NCBI GenBank assembly: GCA_029862745.1
Contig: JAOTWS010000009.1
Span: forward strand, 1-55,823
DNA length: 55,823 nt
Direction of reading: 5' to 3'
Source: Nitrosopumilus sp.
Lineage (GTDB): Archaea > Thermoproteota > Nitrososphaeria > Nitrososphaerales > Nitrosopumilaceae
The translations under genes and the position numbers were made by a program. Below the pieces are notes generated by a model that worked only from the letters and a program-made list of their open reading frames with translations, was not told where the DNA came from and did not search any database. Position 1 is the first letter of the stretch. Every line of letters starts with the position of its first letter. Shown one piece after another: positions 1 to 8,892 of this stretch.

Positions 1-1
1 A

Positions 2-96
2 TGGACCGGATGGGATTTGAACCCACGACCATTGCGGGAAATAATTTCCTTACGCAGTGTGAGTGCGTCATCCAAACCAAACTAGACGACCGGTCC
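2..96 (-). tRNA. tRNA, probably Val (CAC), with extra ~20-nt insert
   Basis: On the minus strand a 7-bp acceptor stem (GGACCGG with CCGGTCC plus discriminator A), a D-arm and a T-arm (GTGGG-TTCAAAT-CCCAT) are visible. The stem ACGCA/TGCGT closes the 7-nt loop CTCACAC, giving anticodon CAC (Val) with T33. The whole is 95 nt because about 20 nt (window 32-51) lie between the anticodon stem and the T-arm; removing them leaves a normal 75-nt tRNA. I read the insert as a non-canonical archaeal intron, since a long variable arm would be expected only for Leu or Ser. The D-stem pairing is ambiguous, so isotype is less certain than tRNA identity. No encoded CCA. Confidence 0.82.
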
Positions 97-192
97 AACG
101 AATCTACTAAAAGACGAGTTTTTTTATCTTTAGGTTGATTGAATATATTGTAATTACCTTGACCTTTTTTACTGATTTTGAAATTGAATGCT

Positions 193-441
193 ATGTCTTT
201 ACAAGAATTTGACTCTGTGATGGATAGAATGAAACTGGCTTTTGAATATGCTAATAATCTTGGGCAATATGTAGAAGCAACCAAAATACTCTTTCAAATA
301 AACGAACAGTTACCTGATGATGTCCAATTAAACTTTGAGGAATTGGACACTCCTGATATGGCAAAATCGTTTATCCTCAAATACGAATCTAAACTAAAAT
401 CTGCGATTGCGAATTATAGACAAAGTTTGATGAATTTCTAA
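193..441 (+). CDS. small conserved-looking helical protein, unknown function
   Basis: An 82-residue acidic protein, read from the first in-frame ATG at 193 (a TTG at 178 is the alternative). It begins MSLQEFDSVMDRM and is predicted helical throughout, with no cysteines, membrane segment or known motif that I recognise. It converges with the L40e gene, the two stop codons being only a few bases apart. Function unknown. Confidence 0.6.
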   Translation: MSLQEFDSVMDRMKLAFEYANNLGQYVEATKILFQINEQLPDDVQLNFEELDTPDMAKSFILKYESKLKSAIANYRQSLMNF

Positions 442-443
442 TT

Positions 444-611
444 CTATTTCTTGACGCCGAGGTTTCTGTTCTTTAGTCTCAAGTATGGATTTTTGCATTT
501 TCTACATCTTGATGCACCTATATCGTTTCTACATCCACATTTGAAACAAATTCTCATAACAAGACGTGCTTGTTGTGCAATTCGTTTCTTTTCTGGATCT
601 GTAATGGGCAT
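444..611 (-). CDS. rpl40e: 50S ribosomal protein L40e
   Basis: A 55-residue basic protein with a four-cysteine zinc ribbon: CFKCG, then CRKC twelve residues later, followed by a short basic tail. Length, charge and the C-x2-C...C-x2-C layout match archaeal L40e, a small zinc protein of the large ribosomal subunit. ATG start at 611, stop TAG at 446-444. It lies 31 bp downstream of sucD on the same strand, so it may be read from the same transcript, although the roles are unrelated. Confidence 0.9.
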   Translation of the reverse strand: MPITDPEKKRIAQQARLVMRICFKCGCRNDIGASRCRKCKNPYLRLKNRNLGVKK

Positions 612-642
612 TTAATTCTCTTCTAACTCTCTCTCTTTTATT

Positions 643-1560
643 TTAATCGGATTTTTCTATCTTCCCTGCTAGCAACACTGGGACTTCTACGGGTCTCTTT
701 GCTACTGGAATGTTTGCCTTGTTAAACATTGATATTTTTGATTCTGCAGAACCATAAGTTCCCATGACAATTGCTCCTGCGTGACCCATTCTCTTTTCTT
801 TGGGTGCTGCTCTTCCTGCAATATATGCCACAGTTGGTTTCTTAAACCCGCTATTGATAATTTTTTGTGCCAACATCTCCTCAGAATCTCCTCCGATTTC
901 CCCTACAATTACCAGTCCTTCCAGATTTGGAATGTCTTTTACCATTTCAAATGCATCAATCAGTCTTGTCCCATTAATTGGGTCTCCACCAATTCCAATT
1001 GTGATTGATTGACCAAATCCTGAATTTGTAAGTGCATCTGAGATTTCATAAAGTAATGTTCCACTCTTTGATAAAACTGCAATATTTCCAGCTTTAAATG
1101 GCATGGCAGGCATAATCCCGACTTTGATTAATTCTGGAATCATTATACCTGGTGTGTTTGGTCCTATGATTATTGCCCCTTTCTGGTTTGCAAGATTTAG
1201 TGCTTCCATTGTATCTCGGATTGGAACATGTTCTGGGATTGCAACAAGTAATTTGATTCCTGCTTCTAATGCTTCTTTTGCTGCAGCAAGAAAGAATTTT
1301 GCTGGAACAAAAATAATTGAAATTTTTGCTTTAGTTGCATCTACTGCTTCTTGCATTGTGTTATAAATTGGAACACTTTCTTCAAATTTTTGGCCCCCTT
1401 TGCCTGGTGTAACTCCTGCAACTACGTTAGTTCCATATGTTATCATATTATGTGCATGTAGTGAACCATACGCGCCAGTAATCCCTTGAACAATCACTCC
1501 TTTTTTCTTATAGTCTGAATCTTCAGGTTTTCCTTTTAGTAGTTCAAATATATCTGTCAT
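643..1560 (-). CDS. sucD: succinate-CoA ligase, alpha subunit
   Basis: The 305-residue alpha subunit of ADP/GDP-forming succinyl-CoA synthetase, which interconverts succinyl-CoA and succinate with nucleotide phosphorylation. The N-terminal Rossmann CoA-binding part (VIVQGITGAYGSLHAHNM) is followed by the ligase part (IGPNTPGIMIPE) and the active-site histidine segment GHAGAIVMGTYGSA near residue 270, the site that is phosphorylated. Length is close to the usual ~290. Its start overlaps the sucC stop by 4 nt (ATGA type), so the subunits are translationally coupled. In ammonia-oxidising archaea the enzyme fits the incomplete TCA / 3HP-4HB carbon cycle. Confidence 0.95.
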   Translation of the reverse strand: MTDIFELLKGKPEDSDYKKKGVIVQGITGAYGSLHAHNMITYGTNVVAGVTPGKGGQKFEESVPIYNTMQEAVDATKAKISIIFVPAKFFLAAAKEALEAGIKLLVAIPEHVPIRDTMEALNLANQKGAIIIGPNTPGIMIPELIKVGIMPAMPFKAGNIAVLSKSGTLLYEISDALTNSGFGQSITIGIGGDPINGTRLIDAFEMVKDIPNLEGLVIVGEIGGDSEEMLAQKIINSGFKKPTVAYIAGRAAPKEKRMGHAGAIVMGTYGSAESKISMFNKANIPVAKRPVEVPVLLAGKIEKSD

Positions 1561-2663
1561 TTCTTTTTCCCCATTACTGCTGCATTAATTGCCTCTTCTA
1601 CTGAACTGTAAATTTTAGTTCTGGATCCTTCTAGCATTTTTTTTGCTTTTTCTGATTCAGTACCTTTCAGTCTTGCAAAAACTGGCAAATCAATTAAATT
1701 ATTTTCATATGCTTTGAGAAATGCTTCAGCTACTACTGTAGTCTTCACAATTCCTCCATAGAGGTTAACTAAAATCCCTTTTACTCTGTTAATTCTGCTA
1801 ATCAAAGTTAATGCTTCATACACTGATTCTGTAGTTGCACCACCACCAACATCTAAGAAACATGCTGGTTTTCCTCCGTTATCTGATAACATGTCTAATG
1901 TAGACATTACAAGTCCTGCACCGTTTCCTACAACTGCAATATCTCCATCCAATTCCACTAGTGAAAACCCACTCTTCTCTGCCTGCTCTTCAATTTCTGT
2001 TTTCTCTTGATATTTCTGTAATTCTGGATGTCTGAAATTACTGTTGTCATCTGTTACAAATTTTCCATCCAGTGCCATGATCGTGTCATCTTGCATTATT
2101 GCAAGAGGATTAATCTCTGCAAGCTCTGCCTCTTTTTCAATTGTTAGTTTTGATAATTTTTTTAAAGTATCTATAAATCCATCAGCTGTCTTTCCTTGCA
2201 ATCCCATCTCGTTTGCAACCTCTCTTGCAAGTTCATCTGAGACCTCTCCTAATCCAACCTCTTTGATGATTTGGTTTTTTACTGATTCAATTTCAACTCC
2301 TCCTTCAGCCGACGCAATTATTGTATAACTCCTCTTTGAGCGGTTCAAAAATAGTGACAGATAAAGCTCTTTTTTAATATCTGCCATCTTTTCAAGTAAA
2401 ATTGCTCGTGCTTTTTCTCCTTTAATTGTCAAATCCATCACTTGGGGATATTTCAGCTCAAATTCATCATCGTTTTGGCACTTCTGAATGCCTCCTGCCT
2501 TTCCTCTACCTCCTACTGGAACTTGGATTTTAATAACAAACGGATATCCTAACTGCTTTGCATGTTTTCTACCTTCTTCAATATTTTTAGAAGATATACT
2601 ATCAAGCAAGTTAATTCCATACTCTCGGAATAACTCTTTTGCCTGAAACTCCAGTAGTTGCAT
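1557..2663 (-). CDS. sucC: succinate-CoA ligase, beta subunit
   Basis: The 368-residue beta subunit. The ATP-grasp domain opens with MQLLEFQAKELFREYGI and contains the glycine-rich segment VGGRGKAGG. The family signature LAEINPLA (near 200) and the C-terminal GGGATTESVYEAL and VNLYGGI segments of the CoA-ligase domain are present. It binds nucleotide and, with SucD, makes the alpha/beta enzyme. First gene of the sucC-sucD pair, and L40e follows. No lesion or unusual feature. Confidence 0.95.
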   Translation of the reverse strand: MQLLEFQAKELFREYGINLLDSISSKNIEEGRKHAKQLGYPFVIKIQVPVGGRGKAGGIQKCQNDDEFELKYPQVMDLTIKGEKARAILLEKMADIKKELYLSLFLNRSKRSYTIIASAEGGVEIESVKNQIIKEVGLGEVSDELAREVANEMGLQGKTADGFIDTLKKLSKLTIEKEAELAEINPLAIMQDDTIMALDGKFVTDDNSNFRHPELQKYQEKTEIEEQAEKSGFSLVELDGDIAVVGNGAGLVMSTLDMLSDNGGKPACFLDVGGGATTESVYEALTLISRINRVKGILVNLYGGIVKTTVVAEAFLKAYENNLIDLPVFARLKGTESEKAKKMLEGSRTKIYSSVEEAINAAVMGKKK

Positions 2664-2703
2664 ACAAAAATCCTGAATTTAAGGGTCTTTATTAACTATG
2701 ATA

Positions 2704-3033
2704 TTATCTTAGCTGCTCATCTAGAAAATCTACCATCTCTAAAAATCTGTCTTTGCTTTTTCTCAATAATTCTTGCGGATATTCCTCAATTGTAAATACA
2801 AACTGTTGGTGAAAACTTGGAACAAGCATTCCTCCTGAACTTACCATCTGTTCAATTACATATCCTTTGGTAAGCGTACATACAATTTCTTCATATGACC
2901 CTTCTTCTTCTTCAAGAGTTTGTCTGTACAGAACAATTGGCTTATCTGTTCTTGCAACAATATTTGATCCTTTTTCTAACAGATCTGATAAATGCTGTAT
3001 CTGCCATGCATCTAAACTAATCTGTTTTACCAC
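2704..3033 (-). CDS. hypothetical protein
   Basis: A 109-residue acidic protein, start MVKQISLDAWQIQHLSDLL, with no signal peptide, membrane segment or motif I can place. Charged residues are spread evenly and a short beta-rich middle (IVLYRQTLEEEEGSYEEIVCTL) is flanked by helices. It lies about 40 bp upstream of sucC on the same strand and may be co-transcribed. I do not recognise the family. Confidence 0.7.
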   Translation of the reverse strand: MVKQISLDAWQIQHLSDLLEKGSNIVARTDKPIVLYRQTLEEEEGSYEEIVCTLTKGYVIEQMVSSGGMLVPSFHQQFVFTIEEYPQELLRKSKDRFLEMVDFLDEQLR

Positions 3034-3148
3034 TTTATCTTTACGTATTTTTTCTATTTAACCGTAATAAAACAACACATATTCACAACTTGTCGTCAAT
3101 AAAGAACACTAGTTGTGAATCTAAAAGAAATAAAATGGTGATTGGAAG

Positions 3149-3733
3149 TTATGTCATATCTAGTGCTCTAGAGTGTTTTCTTGTATGTGGTCTTTCACCA
3201 GAATACTTTCGTCTCATGTGTCCTGATGGTCTTCCATAAATTAACTCTAAGAACCATGACTCATGTTCAATCTCTTCAGCTAGGATGTCTTTTGCAATAT
3301 CGTATGTGGCAGGATCTTTTCCTAGTGTTATCTGGCAAATTTTATTCCAGTTCACAATTGCACCTTGTTCTGCTTTGAGACATTTCTCTAGAATTGCTTT
3401 GTGGTCTGTTGGGTTTGCTGGAAGCTGAAGGAATTCACAACCAGAAATTTTGATAAATTCGATTGCATCATTTGGAAGAGATCCACCTAATTGATAGATT
3501 CTCTCTAGGCATGATTCAAAGTGGCTAAGATCCTCTAGTCTTGCATCTTCAATAATACCTTTCAATCCCTCTCCTTCTATACCTGTACAATGTGCCCTGA
3601 GGTTGGTAAAGTAGTAGTATGCAGTAAATTCTACTGCTGCATTTTTGATTAACTCTCTTAACAACTCATCAACATCAAGGCCGTTTTGCTTTAGAACGTT
3701 AATTCCAACAACATTTGGGTTTGATTCCGACAT
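3149..3733 (-). CDS. ferritin-like (Dps-like) protein
   Basis: A 194-residue four-helix protein of the ferritin-like superfamily, most like the archaeal Dps-like group that stores iron and detoxifies peroxide. Metal-ligand style residues occur in helix 1 (AAVEFTAYYYFTNLRAH), helix 2 (EDARLEDLSHFESC), helix 3 (CLKAEQGAIVNWNKIC) and helix 4 (ILAEEIEHESWFLELI); the E-x6-Y and E-x2-H patterns are typical. A basic C-terminal tail (MRRKYSGERPHTRKHSR) could contact DNA, as in Dps; this is inference. It stands between a hypothetical gene and ileS on the same strand. Confidence 0.85.
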   Translation of the reverse strand: MSESNPNVVGINVLKQNGLDVDELLRELIKNAAVEFTAYYYFTNLRAHCTGIEGEGLKGIIEDARLEDLSHFESCLERIYQLGGSLPNDAIEFIKISGCEFLQLPANPTDHKAILEKCLKAEQGAIVNWNKICQITLGKDPATYDIAKDILAEEIEHESWFLELIYGRPSGHMRRKYSGERPHTRKHSRALDMT

Positions 3734-3785
3734 TTGCTTTTGTGATTAATGATTGTAATAAAAATATTACATTGAATTCCAAAAC

Positions 3786-6700
3786 TCATTCTATAGATAT
3801 TTTGATTTTTTGACCATCAATATCATCATCTTTGTATTTTTTACATGATTTTGTAAAATTCACCTGTTTTACTCGCACCAAAAATGCAAGTTCATCTGTT
3901 CTCTCTTTCATCATTTCTAATGACTCTTCATCCAAATCAAGGATTGATGCAATCTCTAGAACATCTGTAGGATTGTAACCTCTCTCTTTTCGAAGTGTTT
4001 GTAGTCGTCTTGCAAGATCTTTTACTAATCCTTTTGCCATCATTTCTCTATTTCTTGATGTTGAAATTAGTACAATGTAGTTGTCTCTTTTTGATAATGC
4101 AAAGTTTTCATCAGCATGAAAGTCTATGATAAAGTCTTGAATATCTAATGAAATTATTTCGTTATCTATATTAAAATCATACTTGCCATCTTTTTGTAAT
4201 GTCGATATGATGTCATCAGGATTTGTTTTATTAAATGTGGATACTAATTTTCCCATGTGTTGTTTTGCTTTTGGTCCTATTCTTTTTCTTTCTAGTTCTA
4301 TTACAGCTTTAATTGGTAATCCCAATTGTTTTAATTCTAATATCTGATCCAACCCTGATTCTTTTTCAGTTTCAACAACTGTGACTTTTTCTACATTTAA
4401 TTGAGATTGTAACAGTTCTAATAATGATTCTAGTTTTATCTTCATACTTCTTTCTACACCAATCATTGCTTCATTTAGTGGCCATCTTCTCTTTAGTTTT
4501 CCTTTCATCCTTGCAGCAGATGATATGGATACGATATCTTTCATAATGTCAAATGATTCTTCAATTTTTTCACTAATGAGTGATTCTTGGTATTGAGGCC
4601 ATTTGTCAAGTAAGATACTTTGTTTTCTATGAAATACTGTTTGATACAAATACTCACTAGTAAAAGGACAAAATGGATGAATCAAAATATCTAGAGTCTT
4701 AAGCACATTGCTAAGTACTGCATAAATTGCCAGACGCCTATTCTTTTTTATCTCATCCTCATCCCACAATTCTCCTCTTGTAATTGGAATGTATATTTGG
4801 CTTAGATTATTGATAATGAAATCATCTATTGCTTTTGCACTTTCGTGAAATTTACATGCCTCATTTTTTTCTGTAATTTTTTTTATGAGTCTCTGAAGTT
4901 TAGATAAAAGCCAAATGTCAGGTGATATAAGCAAATTATTTTGCTTTGCCCAATCAATTGTATTTGTTGGATCAAAATTATCGTATTGGCTATTTTGTTT
5001 AAAATACAGATGCAAATTAAATAATGTGTTAATTACCTGATATGGTCTTGACATTAGTTCTTTTGTGCTAAAACTAAGTGGCTCTATTGGACTTGCTTTC
5101 CACATAAAGTAAAATCTTATCAAATCAACAGGATATTTTTCTAATAATTCTTTGCCATCCAAAACATTCCCATGGCTTTTGCTCATCTTTCCTCCATTTT
5201 CATCCAAAACATGTCCTTGGAACAAAAATGCTTTGTAGGGAGGGGTCGGGGTATTATTTAAAATTACATTTTCAATTAGTAATGTGTAGGCCCATCCTCT
5301 AGTCTGATCAATTCCTTCAGTGAAGAATGGTGCTGGTATCTCATTTGCATATTCCTCATCTGTCAATGATGAATAGGGGGCTGATCCACTGTTATGCCAA
5401 GTATCTAAAACATACTCTTCTCTTTTTGTTTTAATGCTGTTGCATTTTTTGCACTTTATTATGATATTGTCAATCCATGGTCTGTGTAATTCAAAGTCTG
5501 GACCATCAGGTAAACTGTTTGCTGCTTTTACTATCTCTTCTCTTGTAAATAACCAGTTTTTTTCATTACAATTCTCACAATTCCAAACCGGCAAAGGACA
5601 ACCCCAAACCCTCTCTCGAGAAATACACCATGGATGTCTTTCTTTGATTATTCCAAGAAATCTATTCTTTGGTTGTTCAAAAAAATACTCTACACTTTCT
5701 GCTGCTTCAATTGCCTTGTTTTTGAGCCTGTCTAATTTGTAAAACCATCCTCTTCTTGCTAGCCATACTATTGGATGATGAGATCTCCAACAAAGTGGAT
5801 ACTTGTGTTTTATTTTTCCAATCCTTACTAGTGCGTTACACTCTTTTAGATCCTCAACTATTATTCTATCTGCATCTCTTACAAATACCTCTTGATACTT
5901 TCCAGCCTTTGATGTAAATCTTACTTCGTCATCTATAGGATTAAAGATTTTGACGTTTCGTTTATTGGCAATTTTGATATCATCCTCACCATTTGCAGGT
6001 GATAGATGTACAATACCACTCCCTGTACTTGCATCAACAAATGTTTCAGACACTGCAACATGATAATTATCTAACTTGGCATATTCATTTAATTCTGGAA
6101 TTAGATTCAATAAAGGATGAACATATTTTTTTCCTTCAAACTCTGAACCTTTTGAAGTCTTTTTGATCTTATAATTTTCAATTTTTAACTCTATCATTAA
6201 TTCCTCTAGTCTTGTCTTGCCAACTACCCATGCTTCATCTTCTACATCGACATATGCATAATCTTCTTGAGGTTGAAGACCAACCATTGCATCTGTAACT
6301 AGTGTAAATGGCATCGTAGTCCATACAATCAAAAATGCATCTTCATCGACTAGTTTTACTTTGTAATATAATGAAGGATCTTTTACTTCCTCATATCCTT
6401 GATTCACTTCGGCATGACTAAGTGATGTTTGGCAGCTTGGGCAATATGCAATTACCGTAAAATCTTCTTCTAAAATTCCATTCTCGTGTGCTTTTTTTAA
6501 TATCTGCCATTCTCTTTCAATAAACTCATCTCTGAATGTCCAGTATGCTTTTTCATGATTAAACGACATACCAAGCAATTCGTCAACTTTTACCCATGAC
6601 TTGTTAAATTTTTCTACAGTTTTTTTGCATTCAGATACTATTCTTTCTATTCCAAACTGTTTGATAGCTTCTGTTTTTCCACCTGTGACTCCTAATTCTT

Positions 6701-6983
6701 TTTCCACCTGCAATTCTACTGGAAGTCCTTGAGTATCCCAGCCACCATTAAACTCTATTTTTTTCCCTTGAAGTGTGTTGTATCTATACCATAAGTCTTT
6801 GATGACCCTTCCTCTAAGATGCCCTGCATGTGGAACCCCATTCATTGTAGGTGGTCCCTCGATAAATCTAATCTTTTCAGGTTTGTCTGATGCAAAAATC
6901 TGTTTTTCTAGATCAATGGATTTGATGTACTCTTTTACTTGGGATTCTATTTCCTTTGCATCAAATTTTGTAGAAAGTTCCAT
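3786..6983 (-). CDS. ileS: isoleucyl-tRNA synthetase
   Basis: A 1065-residue class I synthetase charging tRNA-Ile. The HIGH-type motif appears as HAGH inside PPTMNGVPHAGHLRGR near residue 45, and KMSKS is exact (KMSKSHGNV, about 595). Between them lies the CP1 editing domain, with cysteine pairs AYCPSC, WNCENC and IKCKKC that probably bind zinc. The tail beyond 650 is the anticodon-binding and C-terminal extension of archaeal/eukaryotic-type IleRS, whose usual length is about 1050. The ATG at 6983 starts just before the conserved MELSTKFDAKEIE. Uninterrupted over 3.2 kb. Confidence 0.97.
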   Translation of the reverse strand: MELSTKFDAKEIESQVKEYIKSIDLEKQIFASDKPEKIRFIEGPPTMNGVPHAGHLRGRVIKDLWYRYNTLQGKKIEFNGGWDTQGLPVELQVEKELGVTGGKTEAIKQFGIERIVSECKKTVEKFNKSWVKVDELLGMSFNHEKAYWTFRDEFIEREWQILKKAHENGILEEDFTVIAYCPSCQTSLSHAEVNQGYEEVKDPSLYYKVKLVDEDAFLIVWTTMPFTLVTDAMVGLQPQEDYAYVDVEDEAWVVGKTRLEELMIELKIENYKIKKTSKGSEFEGKKYVHPLLNLIPELNEYAKLDNYHVAVSETFVDASTGSGIVHLSPANGEDDIKIANKRNVKIFNPIDDEVRFTSKAGKYQEVFVRDADRIIVEDLKECNALVRIGKIKHKYPLCWRSHHPIVWLARRGWFYKLDRLKNKAIEAAESVEYFFEQPKNRFLGIIKERHPWCISRERVWGCPLPVWNCENCNEKNWLFTREEIVKAANSLPDGPDFELHRPWIDNIIIKCKKCNSIKTKREEYVLDTWHNSGSAPYSSLTDEEYANEIPAPFFTEGIDQTRGWAYTLLIENVILNNTPTPPYKAFLFQGHVLDENGGKMSKSHGNVLDGKELLEKYPVDLIRFYFMWKASPIEPLSFSTKELMSRPYQVINTLFNLHLYFKQNSQYDNFDPTNTIDWAKQNNLLISPDIWLLSKLQRLIKKITEKNEACKFHESAKAIDDFIINNLSQIYIPITRGELWDEDEIKKNRRLAIYAVLSNVLKTLDILIHPFCPFTSEYLYQTVFHRKQSILLDKWPQYQESLISEKIEESFDIMKDIVSISSAARMKGKLKRRWPLNEAMIGVERSMKIKLESLLELLQSQLNVEKVTVVETEKESGLDQILELKQLGLPIKAVIELERKRIGPKAKQHMGKLVSTFNKTNPDDIISTLQKDGKYDFNIDNEIISLDIQDFIIDFHADENFALSKRDNYIVLISTSRNREMMAKGLVKDLARRLQTLRKERGYNPTDVLEIASILDLDEESLEMMKERTDELAFLVRVKQVNFTKSCKKYKDDDIDGQKIKISIE

Positions 6984-7069
6984 CTGGATTTTGATATATG
7001 GGTGACATTATAAAGCTAAATTGATTCTACAAGATTTGGATTATATAATTGGTAAAAAGATTACCTTTG

Positions 7070-8332
7070 TTGGTAAATATCCTGATAATCGGTTCTGGTG
7101 GACGTGAACATGCATTATCTTGGAAATTGTCTCAAAGTGACAATGTAGAAAATGTTTTTACTGCACCTGGTAATGGTGGAACTCCAAACAATCTTCCGAT
7201 TAATATTGATGACCTAGATGGATTAATCAATTTTGCCAAAAAGAATAATTGCTTTACTGTAGTGGGCCCTGAAGCTCCACTGGCTGCAGGAATTGTTGAT
7301 AAATTCAATGAAAATAACCTCAAAATTTTTGGACCATCCAAGCAAGCGGCTCAACTAGAATCAAGTAAAATATGGGCAAAGAATTTCATGAAGCGTAATG
7401 ATATTCCTACATCTAGATTTGAAATTTTCGATGATGCTCAAAAAGCGCAAAAATATGTAGAATCACTTGATTATAATGTAGTCGTAAAGGCTGATGGACT
7501 TGCATCAGGAAAAGGTGTGATTGTATGCAATAATAATGAAGAAGCAAAATCTGCCATTGAAACAATTCTGATAAAAAAGACATTCGGTGACGCAGGAAAT
7601 CGAATTATTATTGAAGAGCGAATTGACGGAATAGAAGCGTCATACATTGCACTCTCTGACGGTAATTTGGCTATTCCTATGGCAACAAGTCAGGATCATA
7701 AGAGAATTTTTGATGATGATAAAGGACCAAATACTGGTGGAATGGGTGCATATTCACCTACACCGATAATTGATAATTCACTTGCAAAAAAAATCCAAGA
7801 AGAAATTATTGATAAAACAATAATTGCCATGAAAAATGAAGGCATCCTCTTTAAGGGATTTTTGTATGCAGGTATAATGATTCGTGATAATAAGCCATTT
7901 GTTTTAGAGTATAATGTAAGGATGGGTGATCCTGAATGCCAACCTATTATGATGAGGATGAATTTTGACTTGTATGATTACTTTGTAGCAAGTATTGAAG
8001 GAAAATTGTCTTCAATGCCTCCACCTACTTGGAAAAAAGAATCTGCTGTATGTGTTGTTTTGGCATCTAAAGGATACCCAGAATCATATCCTACCAATGA
8101 GGAAATATCTGGATTTGATTCTGTCTCAAGTGATGTTTGTGTATTTCATGCTGGAACAAAACAACTTGATGGAAAAATCCTTTCAAATGGTGGACGTGTT
8201 TTAGGTGTCACGGCATTAGGTGATTCATTGGAATCTGCAATTTTAAATGCGTATGTTGAAGTTGAGAAAATATCTTGGCCTCATAAATATCACCGAAAAG
8301 ATATAGGTCAAAAAGGACTATCTTATTTATGA
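7070..8332 (+). CDS. purD: phosphoribosylamine-glycine ligase (GARS)
   Basis: GAR synthetase, second step of de novo purine synthesis, joining glycine to phosphoribosylamine with ATP. The N-terminal Rossmann segment ILIIGSGGREHALSWKL, the ATP-grasp segments VVKADGLASGKGVIV and NTGGMGAYSPTP, and YNVRMGDPECQP (metal and ATP site) are all present. I place the start at TTG 7070, next to the conserved N-terminus; an in-frame TTG at 7049 would add seven residues. The stop overlaps the convergent cyclo-ligase gene by 10 bp. Clustered with folD, cyclo-ligase and purN, which supply formyl-THF chemistry. Confidence 0.95.
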   Translation: MVNILIIGSGGREHALSWKLSQSDNVENVFTAPGNGGTPNNLPINIDDLDGLINFAKKNNCFTVVGPEAPLAAGIVDKFNENNLKIFGPSKQAAQLESSKIWAKNFMKRNDIPTSRFEIFDDAQKAQKYVESLDYNVVVKADGLASGKGVIVCNNNEEAKSAIETILIKKTFGDAGNRIIIEERIDGIEASYIALSDGNLAIPMATSQDHKRIFDDDKGPNTGGMGAYSPTPIIDNSLAKKIQEEIIDKTIIAMKNEGILFKGFLYAGIMIRDNKPFVLEYNVRMGDPECQPIMMRMNFDLYDYFVASIEGKLSSMPPPTWKKESAVCVVLASKGYPESYPTNEEISGFDSVSSDVCVFHAGTKQLDGKILSNGGRVLGVTALGDSLESAILNAYVEVEKISWPHKYHRKDIGQKGLSYL

Positions 8333-8892
8333 GTTTGAAAAATTCTATCTTCTGTTGCAATCCAATCTATGATTATATCGTGCTCTAATTTTGGAATTTT
8401 CTTTATGATTTGTTTTTCCAACGTTAGAGATATTGTTACAATTTTATTTTCTGCTAAAAATTTATCATAGAATCCATAACCGTATCCTAACCTGACTCCA
8501 CTTTGAGATATTCCTACAGTTGGAACTAAAATTACATCCAGGGCATTGTCTATTGGACAGCCATCTTTGGGCTCCATGATGTCAAAATTTCCTTTTTCTA
8601 GGCTTGAAAAGTCTGTTATTTTTCTAAACTCCATCTTATCTCCGATAACTTTTGGTAAAAAAACATCTTTTCCCTCACTGATTAATTCTTGGATGATGTT
8701 CTGTGTCATGATCTCACTTCCTATTGGGTAATACACTCCAATTTTTTGTGCATTTTTGAATGCATAGACTTTTCTCAATCTTTTTTGAATTTTATCACTT
8801 GCAATATTCAATAAATCAAAGGATGTGTTATCTCTTTTTTCTAAAAGAAAATTTCTAAGTGCTTTTCTTTCAGGACTGCCTTCCAATTTCAT
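8323..8892 (-). CDS. 5-formyltetrahydrofolate cyclo-ligase
   Basis: A 189-residue MTHFS family enzyme converting 5-formyl-THF to 5,10-methenyl-THF with ATP. Recognised from the N-terminal basic helix (RKALRNFLLEKRD), the substrate loop YYPIGSEIMT and the C-terminal ATP-site signature RLGYGYGFYDKFL. Length is normal for the family. It overlaps the end of folD by 23 bp on the same strand and is clearly co-transcribed with it, forming a folate one-carbon unit; the 3' end overlaps purD from the other strand. Confidence 0.93.
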   Translation of the reverse strand: MKLEGSPERKALRNFLLEKRDNTSFDLLNIASDKIQKRLRKVYAFKNAQKIGVYYPIGSEIMTQNIIQELISEGKDVFLPKVIGDKMEFRKITDFSSLEKGNFDIMEPKDGCPIDNALDVILVPTVGISQSGVRLGYGYGFYDKFLAENKIVTISLTLEKQIIKKIPKLEHDIIIDWIATEDRIFQTHK

